Below are positions 17,688-26,294 of a DNA stretch of 64,000 bases, in pieces (positions within the stretch are counted from its first letter, which is position 1; each line of letters starts with the position of its first letter). Made by a program: the position numbers and the translations under genes. The stretch spans positions 124,001 through 188,000 of the forward strand of contig DWZP01000004.1 in assembly GCA_019117495.1 (NCBI GenBank), read 5' to 3'. Below the pieces are notes generated by a model. It saw nothing but the letters and a program-made list of their open reading frames with translations. It was not told the origin of the DNA and ran no database searches. This DNA is from Fusicatenibacter_A intestinipullorum (lineage in GTDB: Bacteria; Bacillota; Negativicutes; Acidaminococcales; Acidaminococcaceae).

Positions 17688-18029
17688 TTATTTTGCTTTT
17701 GGGTTAACTATAATTGATACCGAAGGCTGGCTCATATTAAACAAATTAGCTAAAAACATCTGGCTCAGCCCTTCATCATGGTACAAACGGTAAATTTCTT
17801 TATTCCGTTCTGTACGGGTTTTAAATGAATTCATTTTAATTTGTTCAGTACTTATTTCGAAACCATAATCACGCACTACAATAATTTTGCGGCTGCCGTT
17901 TTCATTTTTTATCTTAATTTCCCATGAAGGCATACCACTTTTGCTGCGCTGATTATATAAGCAATATTCTATACTGCCGTTGCCGGCAACATCTTTTAAT
18001 ATTTCGTTACTTAATGTAGAAGCGGGCAT
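17688..18029 (-). CDS. Small putative helix-turn-helix protein
   Basis: A 113-residue protein I do not recognise. The last 40 residues (NKEIYRLYHDEGLSQMFLAN, then LFNMSQPSVSIIV) have the spacing of a helix-turn-helix in which the second helix begins at MSQPSVS, as in resolvase- or TrpR-like DNA binders. The first 60 residues form a basic, probably beta-rich part (SWEIKIKNENGSRKIIVVRDYGFEI). AAAGGAGC precedes the ATG. It stands between two terminators and therefore has its own promoter. It may regulate the neighbouring autotransporter, but nothing in the sequence proves this. Confidence 0.65.
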   Translation of the reverse strand: MPASTLSNEILKDVAGNGSIEYCLYNQRSKSGMPSWEIKIKNENGSRKIIVVRDYGFEISTEQIKMNSFKTRTERNKEIYRLYHDEGLSQMFLANLFNMSQPSVSIIVNPKAK

Positions 18030-18095
18030 AATTCAGCTCCTTTAATTTTAGGTATAAAATTTAACTCTATTGCCTGATATTAAAACATTTTTAAA

Positions 18096-18121
18096 ACAAA
18101 AGGGAGCAATGCTCCCTTTTG
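18096..18121. terminator. Terminator after the autotransporter gene
   Basis: AAAAGGGAGC and GCTCCCTTTT form a perfect 10-bp stem with an AAT loop, followed by TGTTTTAAAAA on the minus strand. It separates the autotransporter from the small HTH gene. Confidence 0.88.
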
Positions 18122-18129
18122 TTAATTAA

Positions 18130-21100
18130 TTAAAATGTCCAGCGTACACCGGCATTAATTTGATAAGTATCATCATTATCGTTGCCGAAGGATTGTTCCA
18201 AATCAATAAACGCATAAGTGCTTTGGCTTAACATTGCCGCATAGCCGATACCGATATCATACCAGGTACCTTGGTTTTCATAATCAACACTCTGCCATCC
18301 GTTAGTAGTTCCGTCCAAAGCGCGGATTGTCTGGTCACCTAAAAATTCATGCAGTACATCTGCCTTAAAGTACAGTGTGCTTTGTTTTTCTTCACCAAAA
18401 TCTTTACCAATACGGAAGCCAGCACGGCCAATTAAGCTGTTAATACCATCAACACTTACTTTTGTACCCTGGCTGGTAGTATAATCAGCACCGGTTACGC
18501 GTGCCAACTGCAGCTGTGCCTGAGGTTCAAAATACCAGTCATTGCCCATATCTTTTTTGCGTCCGTATTCTGCACTAATGCTGAACACATTGTTGCTGTA
18601 ATCGCCAGTTACTTTGCCTTCACTGTTGTACACTTCAAAATCATTTTGCAGGTGTCCCCATTTGGCAACATAATCTACATAGTGCCCTTTGTTGCCTGTC
18701 CAGGTATCATACAGCCACAAACCGTAACGGTCAATCTCACCTTTGCCTGCAATATCGTTATAACCTGTATCACCGTGCATATAATCAACAGCAAAACCTA
18801 CGCGGCGTTTACCATTATCGCATTCCTGACGTTTATCATAACCAAGTTCATACATTGTGTTCTGGCTGCGGAATGCTTCATCTTTGCCAATGCGGTCATG
18901 GCGTACACGTACCCACATGCCTTCATCTTCTTCCGGGTCATCATTAATGTAACGTGCTTCGCCAAGGCGTTTGTTCAGGCGGTCCATATAAATGGCGTTG
19001 CTGTAGTTGGCGCGGCTCATATTCAGCATTGTTTCGCCTGCATCAGAACGGACAGTCTGCATATCAATCAGCTTATAATTTAAATGGTTTTCATTATTAT
19101 CAAGGTTTTCGCCGGTATCAGGCTCGTTTGCCAAAAGCATTATATCATTGGTATTAATAGTTGCCGCCCCAGCTTGTTCCGCATCCTTTAACAAATCCTC
19201 CACAGCAGCATTGCCGGGTTTATCAAGGCTTGTACCATCGCCATTATTATAAGCGTCATTTTCATGGTTACTTACGTTAGAACCATAAACATCTTTGCCG
19301 ACAGTGTAAATAATATTGTTAAACCCTTTATCGGTTGCCGTTACGTTAAAATCTACGTCAGACCCTTTGCCTACCGTAGCAAAGCGCAGACCGCTGAATT
19401 TAAACCCTTCGCCGGAATCAGCATACATATCATCAACGTATACAACCTCATCAAGTTCAATATTATATGTGCCATTGCCGTTGCCGATATACAACATATC
19501 GCTTTGCGTTCTGTCGCCGTTAAGGCTCATTTTAATATTAGCATCGCCGTTTAAATTGCGTACAGTTAAAGCATGGGCATTAGATTCATATTCGGTGCTT
19601 GCGTTAGTCAAATCTATTAACACATTGCCGTTAGTGTTAAGGTTGGTAATCCAGCTTTGTCCTTGTACGCTCCACAGGCTTCCGTTGCCCATATTAAGCG
19701 TAACCTCGCCGCCATGCAAAATATTACTGCTGAATGCAGGGTTATAAAAACCGTCTTCGTCACCGCTGCCATGTCCGTTATCCAATTCGGCGTCTCCGTA
19801 GTCATCTGCACGCCCTATTAAAACACCGCTATTGCCAAGGTCAACGGTAAGTTTGCCATTATTACCTGCCAGCAGGTCGCCGGTTATAGCAATGCCGGTT
19901 CCGGCGCCGCCGTTAACATCTCTACTTGCAGCATTAGCATCTGTAATATTTACTACACCGCCATAAGCAGCTAAAATATCACCATTAATAGCACTGCCAG
20001 CTTTGTAATTCAAATTTACATTAGCTATTTCTACTTTTTTCTCGTAATCAATAAAATCTTTTTCTTCTAACTTGGTTGCTGTACCTGCGGCAATGGCAAT
20101 ATCCCTGTTTTCAGGAGATATTGCGTATTTAGAAGTGCTGATATTGGTGACACCGTCAATCGTAATATCTGCACCTTTATATGCCCAAACAGCCCTTTCG
20201 GATGTATGCTCATCGCTGGGGTCATCATAATAAGTTTGAATATTATTTACGCCGGAAAGTTCTATACTTGCACCTTCTTCGGCATACAGTGCAGAAACAA
20301 CGTCCATGCCGGTAATTTCATCGCCATTTACTTCCTTACCTTGCAAATCGCCTGCACCATCAATAACAGCAGCAGAACGGACAAAATTTGTTTGACCGGT
20401 TAATGTTACATCGGATGCTTTTACGTTTTCTCCTACTTTTGCTGTGCCTGTTGCATATACAGCACCGAAAATAGCATTATCTAAACCGGCGTTAACGTCA
20501 ACAGTACCAGCACCTTTTGCATTTATGGCATATTTATCACCGTAAAAATCATCTGGAATCTTTTCCAAATCTATTTCTTTAGTATTTGCTAAAATTAAAT
20601 TGCTGGCATCGGCTTCTAATGATACCCTGCCTTTAGTACTAGCAAAAATACCAGAATCATCAGGTTCATCTTTATCCCTAAACAACGCAACAGTATTATT
20701 TTTTGCGTCAAGCCTCGTTAAAGCGCCTGTATTATGACTATCAAGTCCTGCATAAGAAGTAAAGGGAGTTTTCCCTTTTGAAATTATTGTATTGTTATTA
20801 TTAGCAATAAGATCTATAGTGCTGTTTGTGCTTCCATTTGTTACACCATTGCCTTCCATTTCAATATAAATATCATCACCTGATTGTACTTTTACTTTAT
20901 TATTCTCACCGCCAGCAATACTAATGCCTGAACCACTCCATCCATAAATTTGAGTATCGCCGGTAATAGAAGTAATATTAATTTCAGAATTGTTAGCATT
21001 CTTTATTCGTACATTACCACCATGTACATATGTACCATATTCATCAGTAGCAAGGCCAAAAATATTATTTCCGCCCGCAACTATATTTATAATACTATTT

Positions 21101-22119
21101 TCCGGATCATCGCTATATTCACCATAAATTGAAACAGCACTACTTTTACCAGCAATATTGTTATTATTATCGGCTATAACATTAGTTATACCATTATCAA
21201 CATTAATAATACCATGATAATATCCGCTATATATATTATTATCATAACCGTCTTGAACTTTTAACGAATCATTTCCTATATTTGCATCATAATTTTCAGA
21301 GGCAATAATATTAATCGTTCCTCGTCCAAGAGCATAAACACCTGACCCATCATCTAATGCAGAAATATTATTACTGCCTTTAGTATTTAAAGAGACTATG
21401 CTTTCTTCTTCAGTGTAAATACCGTGTCTACTTGTATTAATGGTAACGCTATTAGAATTCAAAGTTGTTGTGCCATGGATACTATTAATACCATCAGAAT
21501 CATTGCTGGCAGAAAGAGAAATTCTACCGCCATTTATTTTTATTTCTCCACCTATTTTTTCATTATGTACAGCTGCGTAGTAACCAAAAAAGATACCACT
21601 TTGAGCAGTAGTACTAATATCAATTACACTATCATCAGCACCATAAATATAAACATTGCCTTTTTTATTATCAATGCCCTGTCCGCCGGAATTGATAGTT
21701 AAACCCTCAATTTGTCTATCTTCAGAACCTAAAATAATAGTACCGCCTTTATCATAATTGGTAAACAAGCCATTAGCACCACTAGTAATATTGACATTAC
21801 TAGCATAAATTTGCAGTTCTGCCATTTTGTCGGTCATATATCCTGCTTCTATACCATTAGAACCTGCTCCAGATGCTTCAATAACTAAATTTCCGCCGTT
21901 ACCATTATAATCTTTTTTTATATCAACAACACCGTCATAAGCTAACGCCGACTCATTAGTTTTAATTACTAAATCTTCACCTGTCAAGTCTATTTTTATG
22001 TCAGCTTGTTGAATTTTAGTATTTAACTCTTGAGCAAATCCCGTACCATACACACCCATGCTTAAAATGAGGCTCAACACAACAGCTTTTTCCAAATTCC
22101 TGTGTTTCATAAAAATCAT
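18130..22119 (-). CDS. Type V autotransporter, surface beta-helix protein
   Basis: A 1329-residue outer-membrane protein. The first 30 residues are a signal peptide (basic MKHRNLEK, hydrophobic VVLSLILSMGVYG, likely cut after FAQ). Residues about 30-1040 are an Asn/Gly/Asp/Ser-rich passenger with recurring short strand-turn units such as NVIADNNNNIAG, typical of a right-handed beta-helix. Residues about 1045-1329 form the C-terminal barrel, with alternating aromatic strands and a final VRWTF, the aromatic end read by the BAM machinery. Probably an adhesin; the ligand is unknown. The ATG at 22119 lies close to GGGAAG; the ATG at 22110 is an alternative. The N-terminal half of the passenger is much more AT-rich than the barrel. 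Confidence 0.9.
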   Translation of the reverse strand: MIFMKHRNLEKAVVLSLILSMGVYGTGFAQELNTKIQQADIKIDLTGEDLVIKTNESALAYDGVVDIKKDYNGNGGNLVIEASGAGSNGIEAGYMTDKMAELQIYASNVNITSGANGLFTNYDKGGTIILGSEDRQIEGLTINSGGQGIDNKKGNVYIYGADDSVIDISTTAQSGIFFGYYAAVHNEKIGGEIKINGGRISLSASNDSDGINSIHGTTTLNSNSVTINTSRHGIYTEEESIVSLNTKGSNNISALDDGSGVYALGRGTINIIASENYDANIGNDSLKVQDGYDNNIYSGYYHGIINVDNGITNVIADNNNNIAGKSSAVSIYGEYSDDPENSIINIVAGGNNIFGLATDEYGTYVHGGNVRIKNANNSEINITSITGDTQIYGWSGSGISIAGGENNKVKVQSGDDIYIEMEGNGVTNGSTNSTIDLIANNNNTIISKGKTPFTSYAGLDSHNTGALTRLDAKNNTVALFRDKDEPDDSGIFASTKGRVSLEADASNLILANTKEIDLEKIPDDFYGDKYAINAKGAGTVDVNAGLDNAIFGAVYATGTAKVGENVKASDVTLTGQTNFVRSAAVIDGAGDLQGKEVNGDEITGMDVVSALYAEEGASIELSGVNNIQTYYDDPSDEHTSERAVWAYKGADITIDGVTNISTSKYAISPENRDIAIAAGTATKLEEKDFIDYEKKVEIANVNLNYKAGSAINGDILAAYGGVVNITDANAASRDVNGGAGTGIAITGDLLAGNNGKLTVDLGNSGVLIGRADDYGDAELDNGHGSGDEDGFYNPAFSSNILHGGEVTLNMGNGSLWSVQGQSWITNLNTNGNVLIDLTNASTEYESNAHALTVRNLNGDANIKMSLNGDRTQSDMLYIGNGNGTYNIELDEVVYVDDMYADSGEGFKFSGLRFATVGKGSDVDFNVTATDKGFNNIIYTVGKDVYGSNVSNHENDAYNNGDGTSLDKPGNAAVEDLLKDAEQAGAATINTNDIMLLANEPDTGENLDNNENHLNYKLIDMQTVRSDAGETMLNMSRANYSNAIYMDRLNKRLGEARYINDDPEEDEGMWVRVRHDRIGKDEAFRSQNTMYELGYDKRQECDNGKRRVGFAVDYMHGDTGYNDIAGKGEIDRYGLWLYDTWTGNKGHYVDYVAKWGHLQNDFEVYNSEGKVTGDYSNNVFSISAEYGRKKDMGNDWYFEPQAQLQLARVTGADYTTSQGTKVSVDGINSLIGRAGFRIGKDFGEEKQSTLYFKADVLHEFLGDQTIRALDGTTNGWQSVDYENQGTWYDIGIGYAAMLSQSTYAFIDLEQSFGNDNDDTYQINAGVRWTF

Positions 22120-22165
22120 CTTCCCTTTCTGCCTGCGTTATTAAAGCAAATTGATTTATATAAAA

Positions 22166-22193
22166 ATTATACCATACTTTTACCCCCCCGCAA
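22166..22193 (-). promoter_or_regulatory. Autotransporter promoter with a G7 tract in the spacer
   Basis: On the minus strand TTGCGG (22188-22193) and a perfect TATAAT (22166-22171) are 16 nt apart. A run of seven G (22183-22189) covers the end of the -35 and the first part of the spacer. Predicted transcription start is about 40 nt before the autotransporter ATG. A change of one G would change the spacing to 15 or 17 nt, the second being optimal. Confidence 0.65.
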
Positions 22194-22215
22194 GACATAT
22201 ACGTTAGCGTATGTC
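22194..22215. promoter_or_regulatory. Inverted repeat abutting the autotransporter -35
   Basis: GACATA and TATGTC arms, extended by a CG/CG pair around TTAG with a two-base bulge. Position immediately upstream of the -35 suits a regulator binding site. Confidence 0.45.
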
Positions 22216-22390
22216 GATTTTTTACTGGTCTTGTGGTAACAGACTTTGCTTTCGTAGTTTTGCGTTTTTTTACAGAGCGCTGAATCGTTTCCTGTTAAAC
22301 ACAAACTTTTTAATATAACATAAAAATTTTTGCAAAAACAGTCTTGTTTTTTTACTTTGCTTTTTGGTAAACTAACATTTGCCGTTTTTC

Positions 22391-22402
22391 CGGTGCGCAC
22401 CG
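22391..22402. promoter_or_regulatory. CGGTGCGCACCG palindrome before the sigma-like gene
   Basis: A perfect 12-nt GC-rich palindrome in an otherwise AT-rich gap, 42 nt before the ATG of the sigma-like gene. A candidate operator; no binding protein is known. Confidence 0.4.
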
Positions 22403-22444
22403 CTAACCGGCTGAATATTTTTTAAGGGAGGCTTCACCTTTTAG

Positions 22445-23119
22445 ATGAAACCTGATTTGAATTTTGTTAAAGAATTTTCTTCTGTATCAAAAATACAGGC
22501 GGCCTGCAAAAAGTCCGCTATACCAGAAATGGATATTATACCCAAAACTGTGCGCCACCAAAGGCTTACCCCTGTGGCGTCAGAAACCGAACAGCTTATT
22601 ACTGCTGCACAAATCGGCAATAAAACTGCTCTTGAAAAACTGTGCCTTGCTTTTGAACCGCTTTTTTACAGTGAAATGCGCCGCGAGATGTTTTATAACG
22701 CGCTTGGCTTTGAAGAAGGGCTAAGCTTTGCGCGTTTAAAGTTTATTGAGCTTGTGCTCAGTTATAACGGCGCAGATTACGAACATTTTGCCGGTTACGT
22801 CCGCTGCCGTATTCATTATGCTTTATATGATGAAGTGCGCAGAATATGGAAAGATGATAATAAAAAAACTCCCCTGCCTCAATCAGACGAGGCGGAAAGC
22901 GCAGCTTTCTGTGATGATGTTATAGAACGTGAGGAGCTTTCTATTTTACTTAATCTTGCTTTGGCAAAATTGAATGATAAGCAGCAAAAAACAATTAAGG
23001 CATTATATTTTGACGGGCTTAGCGGTAAAGAAACGGCCCGCCTTTTAAATTGTTCGCCTGCGATGGTGATAAAACACCACCGGCAGGCTTTAAAAAACTT
23101 ACGGTCTAAAATTGCATAA
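22445..23119 (+). CDS. Sigma-70 family-like transcription factor
   Basis: A 224-residue protein with an unrecognised N-terminal 50 residues. Residues about 52-110 (TEQLITAAQIGNKTALEKLC) resemble the region-2-like helix-turn-helix of conjugative-element sigma-like proteins. The C-terminal 60 residues are a clear sigma region 4 (ALAKLNDKQQKTIKALYFDG, SGKETARLLNCSPAMVIKHH, then RQALKNLRSKI). A region 2.3-2.4 core for -10 melting is weak, so it may be a specialised or degenerate sigma factor. Start preceded by GGGAGG at some distance. Divergent from the autotransporter, which it may control; this is inference. Confidence 0.78.
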   Translation: MKPDLNFVKEFSSVSKIQAACKKSAIPEMDIIPKTVRHQRLTPVASETEQLITAAQIGNKTALEKLCLAFEPLFYSEMRREMFYNALGFEEGLSFARLKFIELVLSYNGADYEHFAGYVRCRIHYALYDEVRRIWKDDNKKTPLPQSDEAESAAFCDDVIEREELSILLNLALAKLNDKQQKTIKALYFDGLSGKETARLLNCSPAMVIKHHRQALKNLRSKIA

Positions 23120-23142
23120 ATAATTTTTATATAAAAACTGCA

Positions 23143-23180
23143 AAAGCCGCCATACCACAAGGTATGACGGCTTTATTTTT
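23143..23180. terminator. Terminator between the sigma-like gene and ileS
   Basis: AAAGCCGCCATACC and GGTATGACGGCTTT form a long stem around ACAA, followed by ATTTTTG on the plus strand; the complement also ends in T-rich sequence. It serves the convergent genes. Confidence 0.88.
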
Positions 23181-23204
23181 GTTTATGCGGTTATATTCAG
23201 TTTA

Positions 23205-25988
23205 TTATTTAACTGCTTCGGCGCAGCGTGCGCACAGGGTTGGGTGTTCTGCGTCCTGGCCAACGGTGTCGCTGTAAATCCAGCAGCGTTCGCATTTATG
23301 GCCTTCGGCAGCTTTAACGGCAACTTTCAAATCTTCGCGGGTTGTTGCTTCGCCTGCTTCACCAACGCCTTCATGCAGTTCTGCCTGCGATACGATTAAG
23401 AGTGCGGGCAAATCTTTTTCTACGGATTTGAGCACTGCAAGCGCTTCGCCTTCGGCATAAAGTTCAACTTTGGCATCAAGGGAATGGCCAATGGTTTTGG
23501 CTTTGCGTGCAACTTCCAGAACTCTGGTAATTTCACTGCGGATGCCGATGAAATCTTCCCATTTCTTTTCCAGAGCCGGGTCGATGTATTCTTCTTTAAC
23601 TTCCGGCCAGGGCATCATCAGTACGGATTCCGGCATATCGGAGGTTTTCTTCATGAACTGCCATACTTCTTCCATGGTAAAGCTCAGTACCGGTGCCAGC
23701 ATTACAACCAAATCAACCATAATTTCATACATGGCAGTCTGGGCGCTGCGGCGTTCAATACTGTCTGCTTTGTAAGCGTACAGTCTGTCTTTCAGAATAT
23801 CCAGATAGTAGCTGCTCATTTCTACAGTGCAGAAGTTATGAATTGCGTGGTACAGCACATGAAAATCGTAATCTTCGTAAGCCTGCTGTACTTCTTTTTT
23901 CAGCAGCTGCATGTGCATAAGTGCCCAGCGGTCAAGCTCCTGCATCTGTTCAAACGGCACTTTGTCTTTTTCGTAGTCAAAGTCATTGGTGTTACCCAAA
24001 ATGTAACGGATGGTGTTGCGGATTTTGCGGTATACTTCGGAAAGCTGTTTCAAAATATCTTTGGAGATACGGATATCAGCTTTGTAATCGCTGGAAGCAG
24101 CCCACAGGCGGATAATATCTGCGCCGTATTGTTTGATAACGTCCTGCGGAGCAACGGTGTTTCCTACGGATTTGGACATTTTACGGCCTTCGCCGTCAAC
24201 AACATAACCGTGGGTTAAAACGGATTTATACGGAGCGTGGCCGGTGGTGGCAACGCTTGTTAAAAGCGAGGACTGGAACCAGCCGCGGTGCTGGTCGCTG
24301 CCTTCAAGGTACATATCAACAGGCCATGCCAGTTCCGGGCGTACTTTGGCAACAGCTGCATGAGAAGAACCGCTGTCGAACCAAACGTCCATAATGTCGC
24401 TTTCTTTGGTAAAGTGTTTGCCGCCGCAGTGCGGGCAGGTTGTGCCTTCCGGCAGAATTTCTTCGGCTTCGTGTTTCCACCATGCGTCGGAACCTTCTTT
24501 TTGGAACAAATCGGCAACGGCGTTGATAGTTTCGTCAGTAATCATCGGTTTGCCGCATTCTTCGCAGTAGAACGCCGGAATAGGAACGCCCCATACGCGC
24601 TGACGCGAAATGCACCAGTCGTTGCGGTCGGCAACCATGTTATGGATACGGCTTTCACCCCAGGACGGAATCCATTTAACTTCGTTGGCAATGGCGGCAA
24701 GCGCGTCATCGCGGAAACCGTCGATAGATGCGAACCACTGCTCGGTTGCGCGGTAAATAATCGGGTTTTTGCAGCGCCAGCAGTGTGCGTACTGGTGGCG
24801 GATGTTTTCTTTGCCGAACAGCATGCCGAGTTCAGCAAGGTATTTTAAGATAGGAATGTTGGCATCAAATACAAACATGCCTTCAAACTGTTTTGCTTCT
24901 TTGGTAAATTTACCGGATTTATCTACCGGGCAGATAATCGGCAGATGATATTTGATACCGGTTTCAAAGTCGACATCGCCGTGGCCGGGAGCGGTATGTA
25001 CGCAGCCGGTACCGGCATCAAGCGTTACATAGTCGGCAAGTACAACGATGGATTTGCGTTCAATGGTGTCGAACGGATGGCGGCATTCGGCAAATTCCAT
25101 ATCTTTGCCTTTGCAGGTGCCAAGCACGTTGCTCAAATCTTTCTTGCATACTTTGCCAACCTGTTCCAAAAGTTCTTTGGCAAGGAACAGAACTTCGCCT
25201 TCACATTCAACCCAGGCATATTCAATATCAGGATGCAGGGCAACGGCAACGTTGGCAGGCATGGTCCACGGAGTGGTTGTCCAGATTACCATATAGGCCG
25301 GTTTGCCTTTTGCTGCTTCAGGCATCATGCCGTTATCTTTTACAATCGGCATTTTTACATAAATGGCCGGAGTTTTCTGTTCAGCGTATTCAATTTCTGC
25401 TTCTGCCAGAGCGGTTTCGCAGTGCGGGCACCAGTAAACGGATTTCTGGCCTTTATAGATATAGCCTTTTTTAGCCATTTCGCCAAATACATGAATCTGT
25501 ACGGCTTCGTAATCAGGTACAAGGGTTACATAGGGATGATCCCAGTCACCCAGAACGCCAAGGCGTTTAAAATCGTTGCGCTGAATGTCAATCCACTGCA
25601 AAGCGTAGTTTTTGCATTCGTTGCGCAGTACCAGCGGGTCAAGCTCGTTGCGGTTCAGGCCAAGATTTTTAATGGCAGCATGTTCAATCGGCATGCCGTG
25701 GGTATCCCAGCCGGGAACGTAAGGAGTATCATAACCCTGGGTATATTTATATTTCATGATGATGTCTTTTAAAATTTTATTAAGAGCAGTGCCCATGTGA
25801 ATTTGTCCGTTGGCATACGGAGGGCCGTCGTGCAGAACAAATTTTTTGTGGCCTGCGTGCAGTTTTTGTTTCTTTTCGTAAATGTTGTTGTCATACCAGT
25901 ATTTTAAAATTTCCGGTTCACGTTCCGGCAGTCCGGCACGCATGGGAAACTCTGTTTCCGGTAAGTTAAGCGTTTTGCTGTAATCCAA
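23205..25988 (-). CDS. ileS: Isoleucyl-tRNA synthetase
   Basis: Charges tRNA-Ile. The 927-residue class I synthetase has the HIGH-type motif PYANGQIHMGTALN (about residues 56-70), the CP1 editing domain (TTPWTMPANVAV, later GTGCVHTAPGHG), the KMSKS motif GRKMSKSVGN (about 600) and C-terminal zinc Cys pairs in HKCERCWIYSDTVG and LCARCAEAV. The start is TTG with GGAGG 9 nt upstream. It is a single-gene transcript controlled by the T-box upstream. Confidence 0.98.
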   Translation of the reverse strand: MDYSKTLNLPETEFPMRAGLPEREPEILKYWYDNNIYEKKQKLHAGHKKFVLHDGPPYANGQIHMGTALNKILKDIIMKYKYTQGYDTPYVPGWDTHGMPIEHAAIKNLGLNRNELDPLVLRNECKNYALQWIDIQRNDFKRLGVLGDWDHPYVTLVPDYEAVQIHVFGEMAKKGYIYKGQKSVYWCPHCETALAEAEIEYAEQKTPAIYVKMPIVKDNGMMPEAAKGKPAYMVIWTTTPWTMPANVAVALHPDIEYAWVECEGEVLFLAKELLEQVGKVCKKDLSNVLGTCKGKDMEFAECRHPFDTIERKSIVVLADYVTLDAGTGCVHTAPGHGDVDFETGIKYHLPIICPVDKSGKFTKEAKQFEGMFVFDANIPILKYLAELGMLFGKENIRHQYAHCWRCKNPIIYRATEQWFASIDGFRDDALAAIANEVKWIPSWGESRIHNMVADRNDWCISRQRVWGVPIPAFYCEECGKPMITDETINAVADLFQKEGSDAWWKHEAEEILPEGTTCPHCGGKHFTKESDIMDVWFDSGSSHAAVAKVRPELAWPVDMYLEGSDQHRGWFQSSLLTSVATTGHAPYKSVLTHGYVVDGEGRKMSKSVGNTVAPQDVIKQYGADIIRLWAASSDYKADIRISKDILKQLSEVYRKIRNTIRYILGNTNDFDYEKDKVPFEQMQELDRWALMHMQLLKKEVQQAYEDYDFHVLYHAIHNFCTVEMSSYYLDILKDRLYAYKADSIERRSAQTAMYEIMVDLVVMLAPVLSFTMEEVWQFMKKTSDMPESVLMMPWPEVKEEYIDPALEKKWEDFIGIRSEITRVLEVARKAKTIGHSLDAKVELYAEGEALAVLKSVEKDLPALLIVSQAELHEGVGEAGEATTREDLKVAVKAAEGHKCERCWIYSDTVGQDAEHPTLCARCAEAVK

Positions 25989-25989
25989 T

Positions 25990-26259
25990 TTTTTACACCT
26001 CCAAAAAAATAAAGCCTCATCCCAAAGGGACGAGACTGTATAACCCGTGGTACCACCCTAATGACGCAGAATTTACGCGCCACTCTCAACGCCGTTAACG
26101 TGCGTTACCCCGTCCGTACTTACTGCTGTTTCTGTACGGAAGCTCCAAAGTGATTTTCACCGGCCTTCTGTCCTGTTCCGGCTTGCACTGTCCCGGAATC
26201 GCTGCGCTGCTTCGTGCCGGCTACTGTCTTTATCATAGCCTGTAAGAATATTTAAAAAC
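25990..26259 (-). ncRNA. T-box leader of ileS (isoleucine)
   Basis: This tRNA-sensing leader has the antiterminator sequence AGGGTGGTACCACGG (26045-26059 read on minus) followed by a terminator with stem AGTCTCGTCCC/GGGATGAGGCT and a T run (26003-26038). In Stem I the specifier loop reads GAAAATCACTTTGG, which places an ATC isoleucine codon at 26152-26154. Uncharged tRNA-Ile would favour antitermination and ileS expression. The leader fills the whole ileS upstream gap. Confidence 0.93.
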
Positions 26260-26265
26260 ACAATC

Positions 26266-26294
26266 ATTATACAACACCGGCGAAAAACCGTCAA
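26266..26294 (-). promoter_or_regulatory. Promoter of the ileS T-box transcript
   Basis: On the minus strand TTGACG (26289-26294) and TATAAT (26266-26271) are separated by 17 nt. The -35 overlaps the stop codon of the histidine phosphatase gene. Confidence 0.82.

Larger units (their letters stand above)
22120..22444. other. Divergent regulatory gap between autotransporter and sigma-like gene
   Basis: A 325-nt stretch without a credible gene. It holds the autotransporter promoter with its G7 tract, an inverted repeat just upstream of the -35, AT-rich sequence in the middle, and a CGGTGCGCACCG palindrome 42 nt before the sigma-like gene. A 77-codon frame at 22167-22400 (minus) has no ribosome site or recognisable content and lies mostly upstream of the predicted transcription start. 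Confidence 0.7.

Noticed and set aside
18130..22119. CRISPR or tandem DNA repeats inside the autotransporter
   Set aside because: The recurring units are protein-level beta-helix turns with no constant DNA repeat or spacer spacing.
22194..22330. Possible c-di-GMP (GEMM) riboswitch: ACGCAAA and GTTACC on the minus strand before the autotransporter
   Set aside because: The two boxes are too close together, the GG..CTAA part is missing, and the likely promoter is downstream of them.
22167..22400. 77-codon minus-strand frame upstream of the autotransporter
   Set aside because: No ribosome site, no recognisable sequence, and it lies mainly upstream of the predicted transcription start; it also spans the promoter.
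24945..25772. 275-codon plus-strand frame opposite ileS
   Set aside because: Antisense shadow of ileS.
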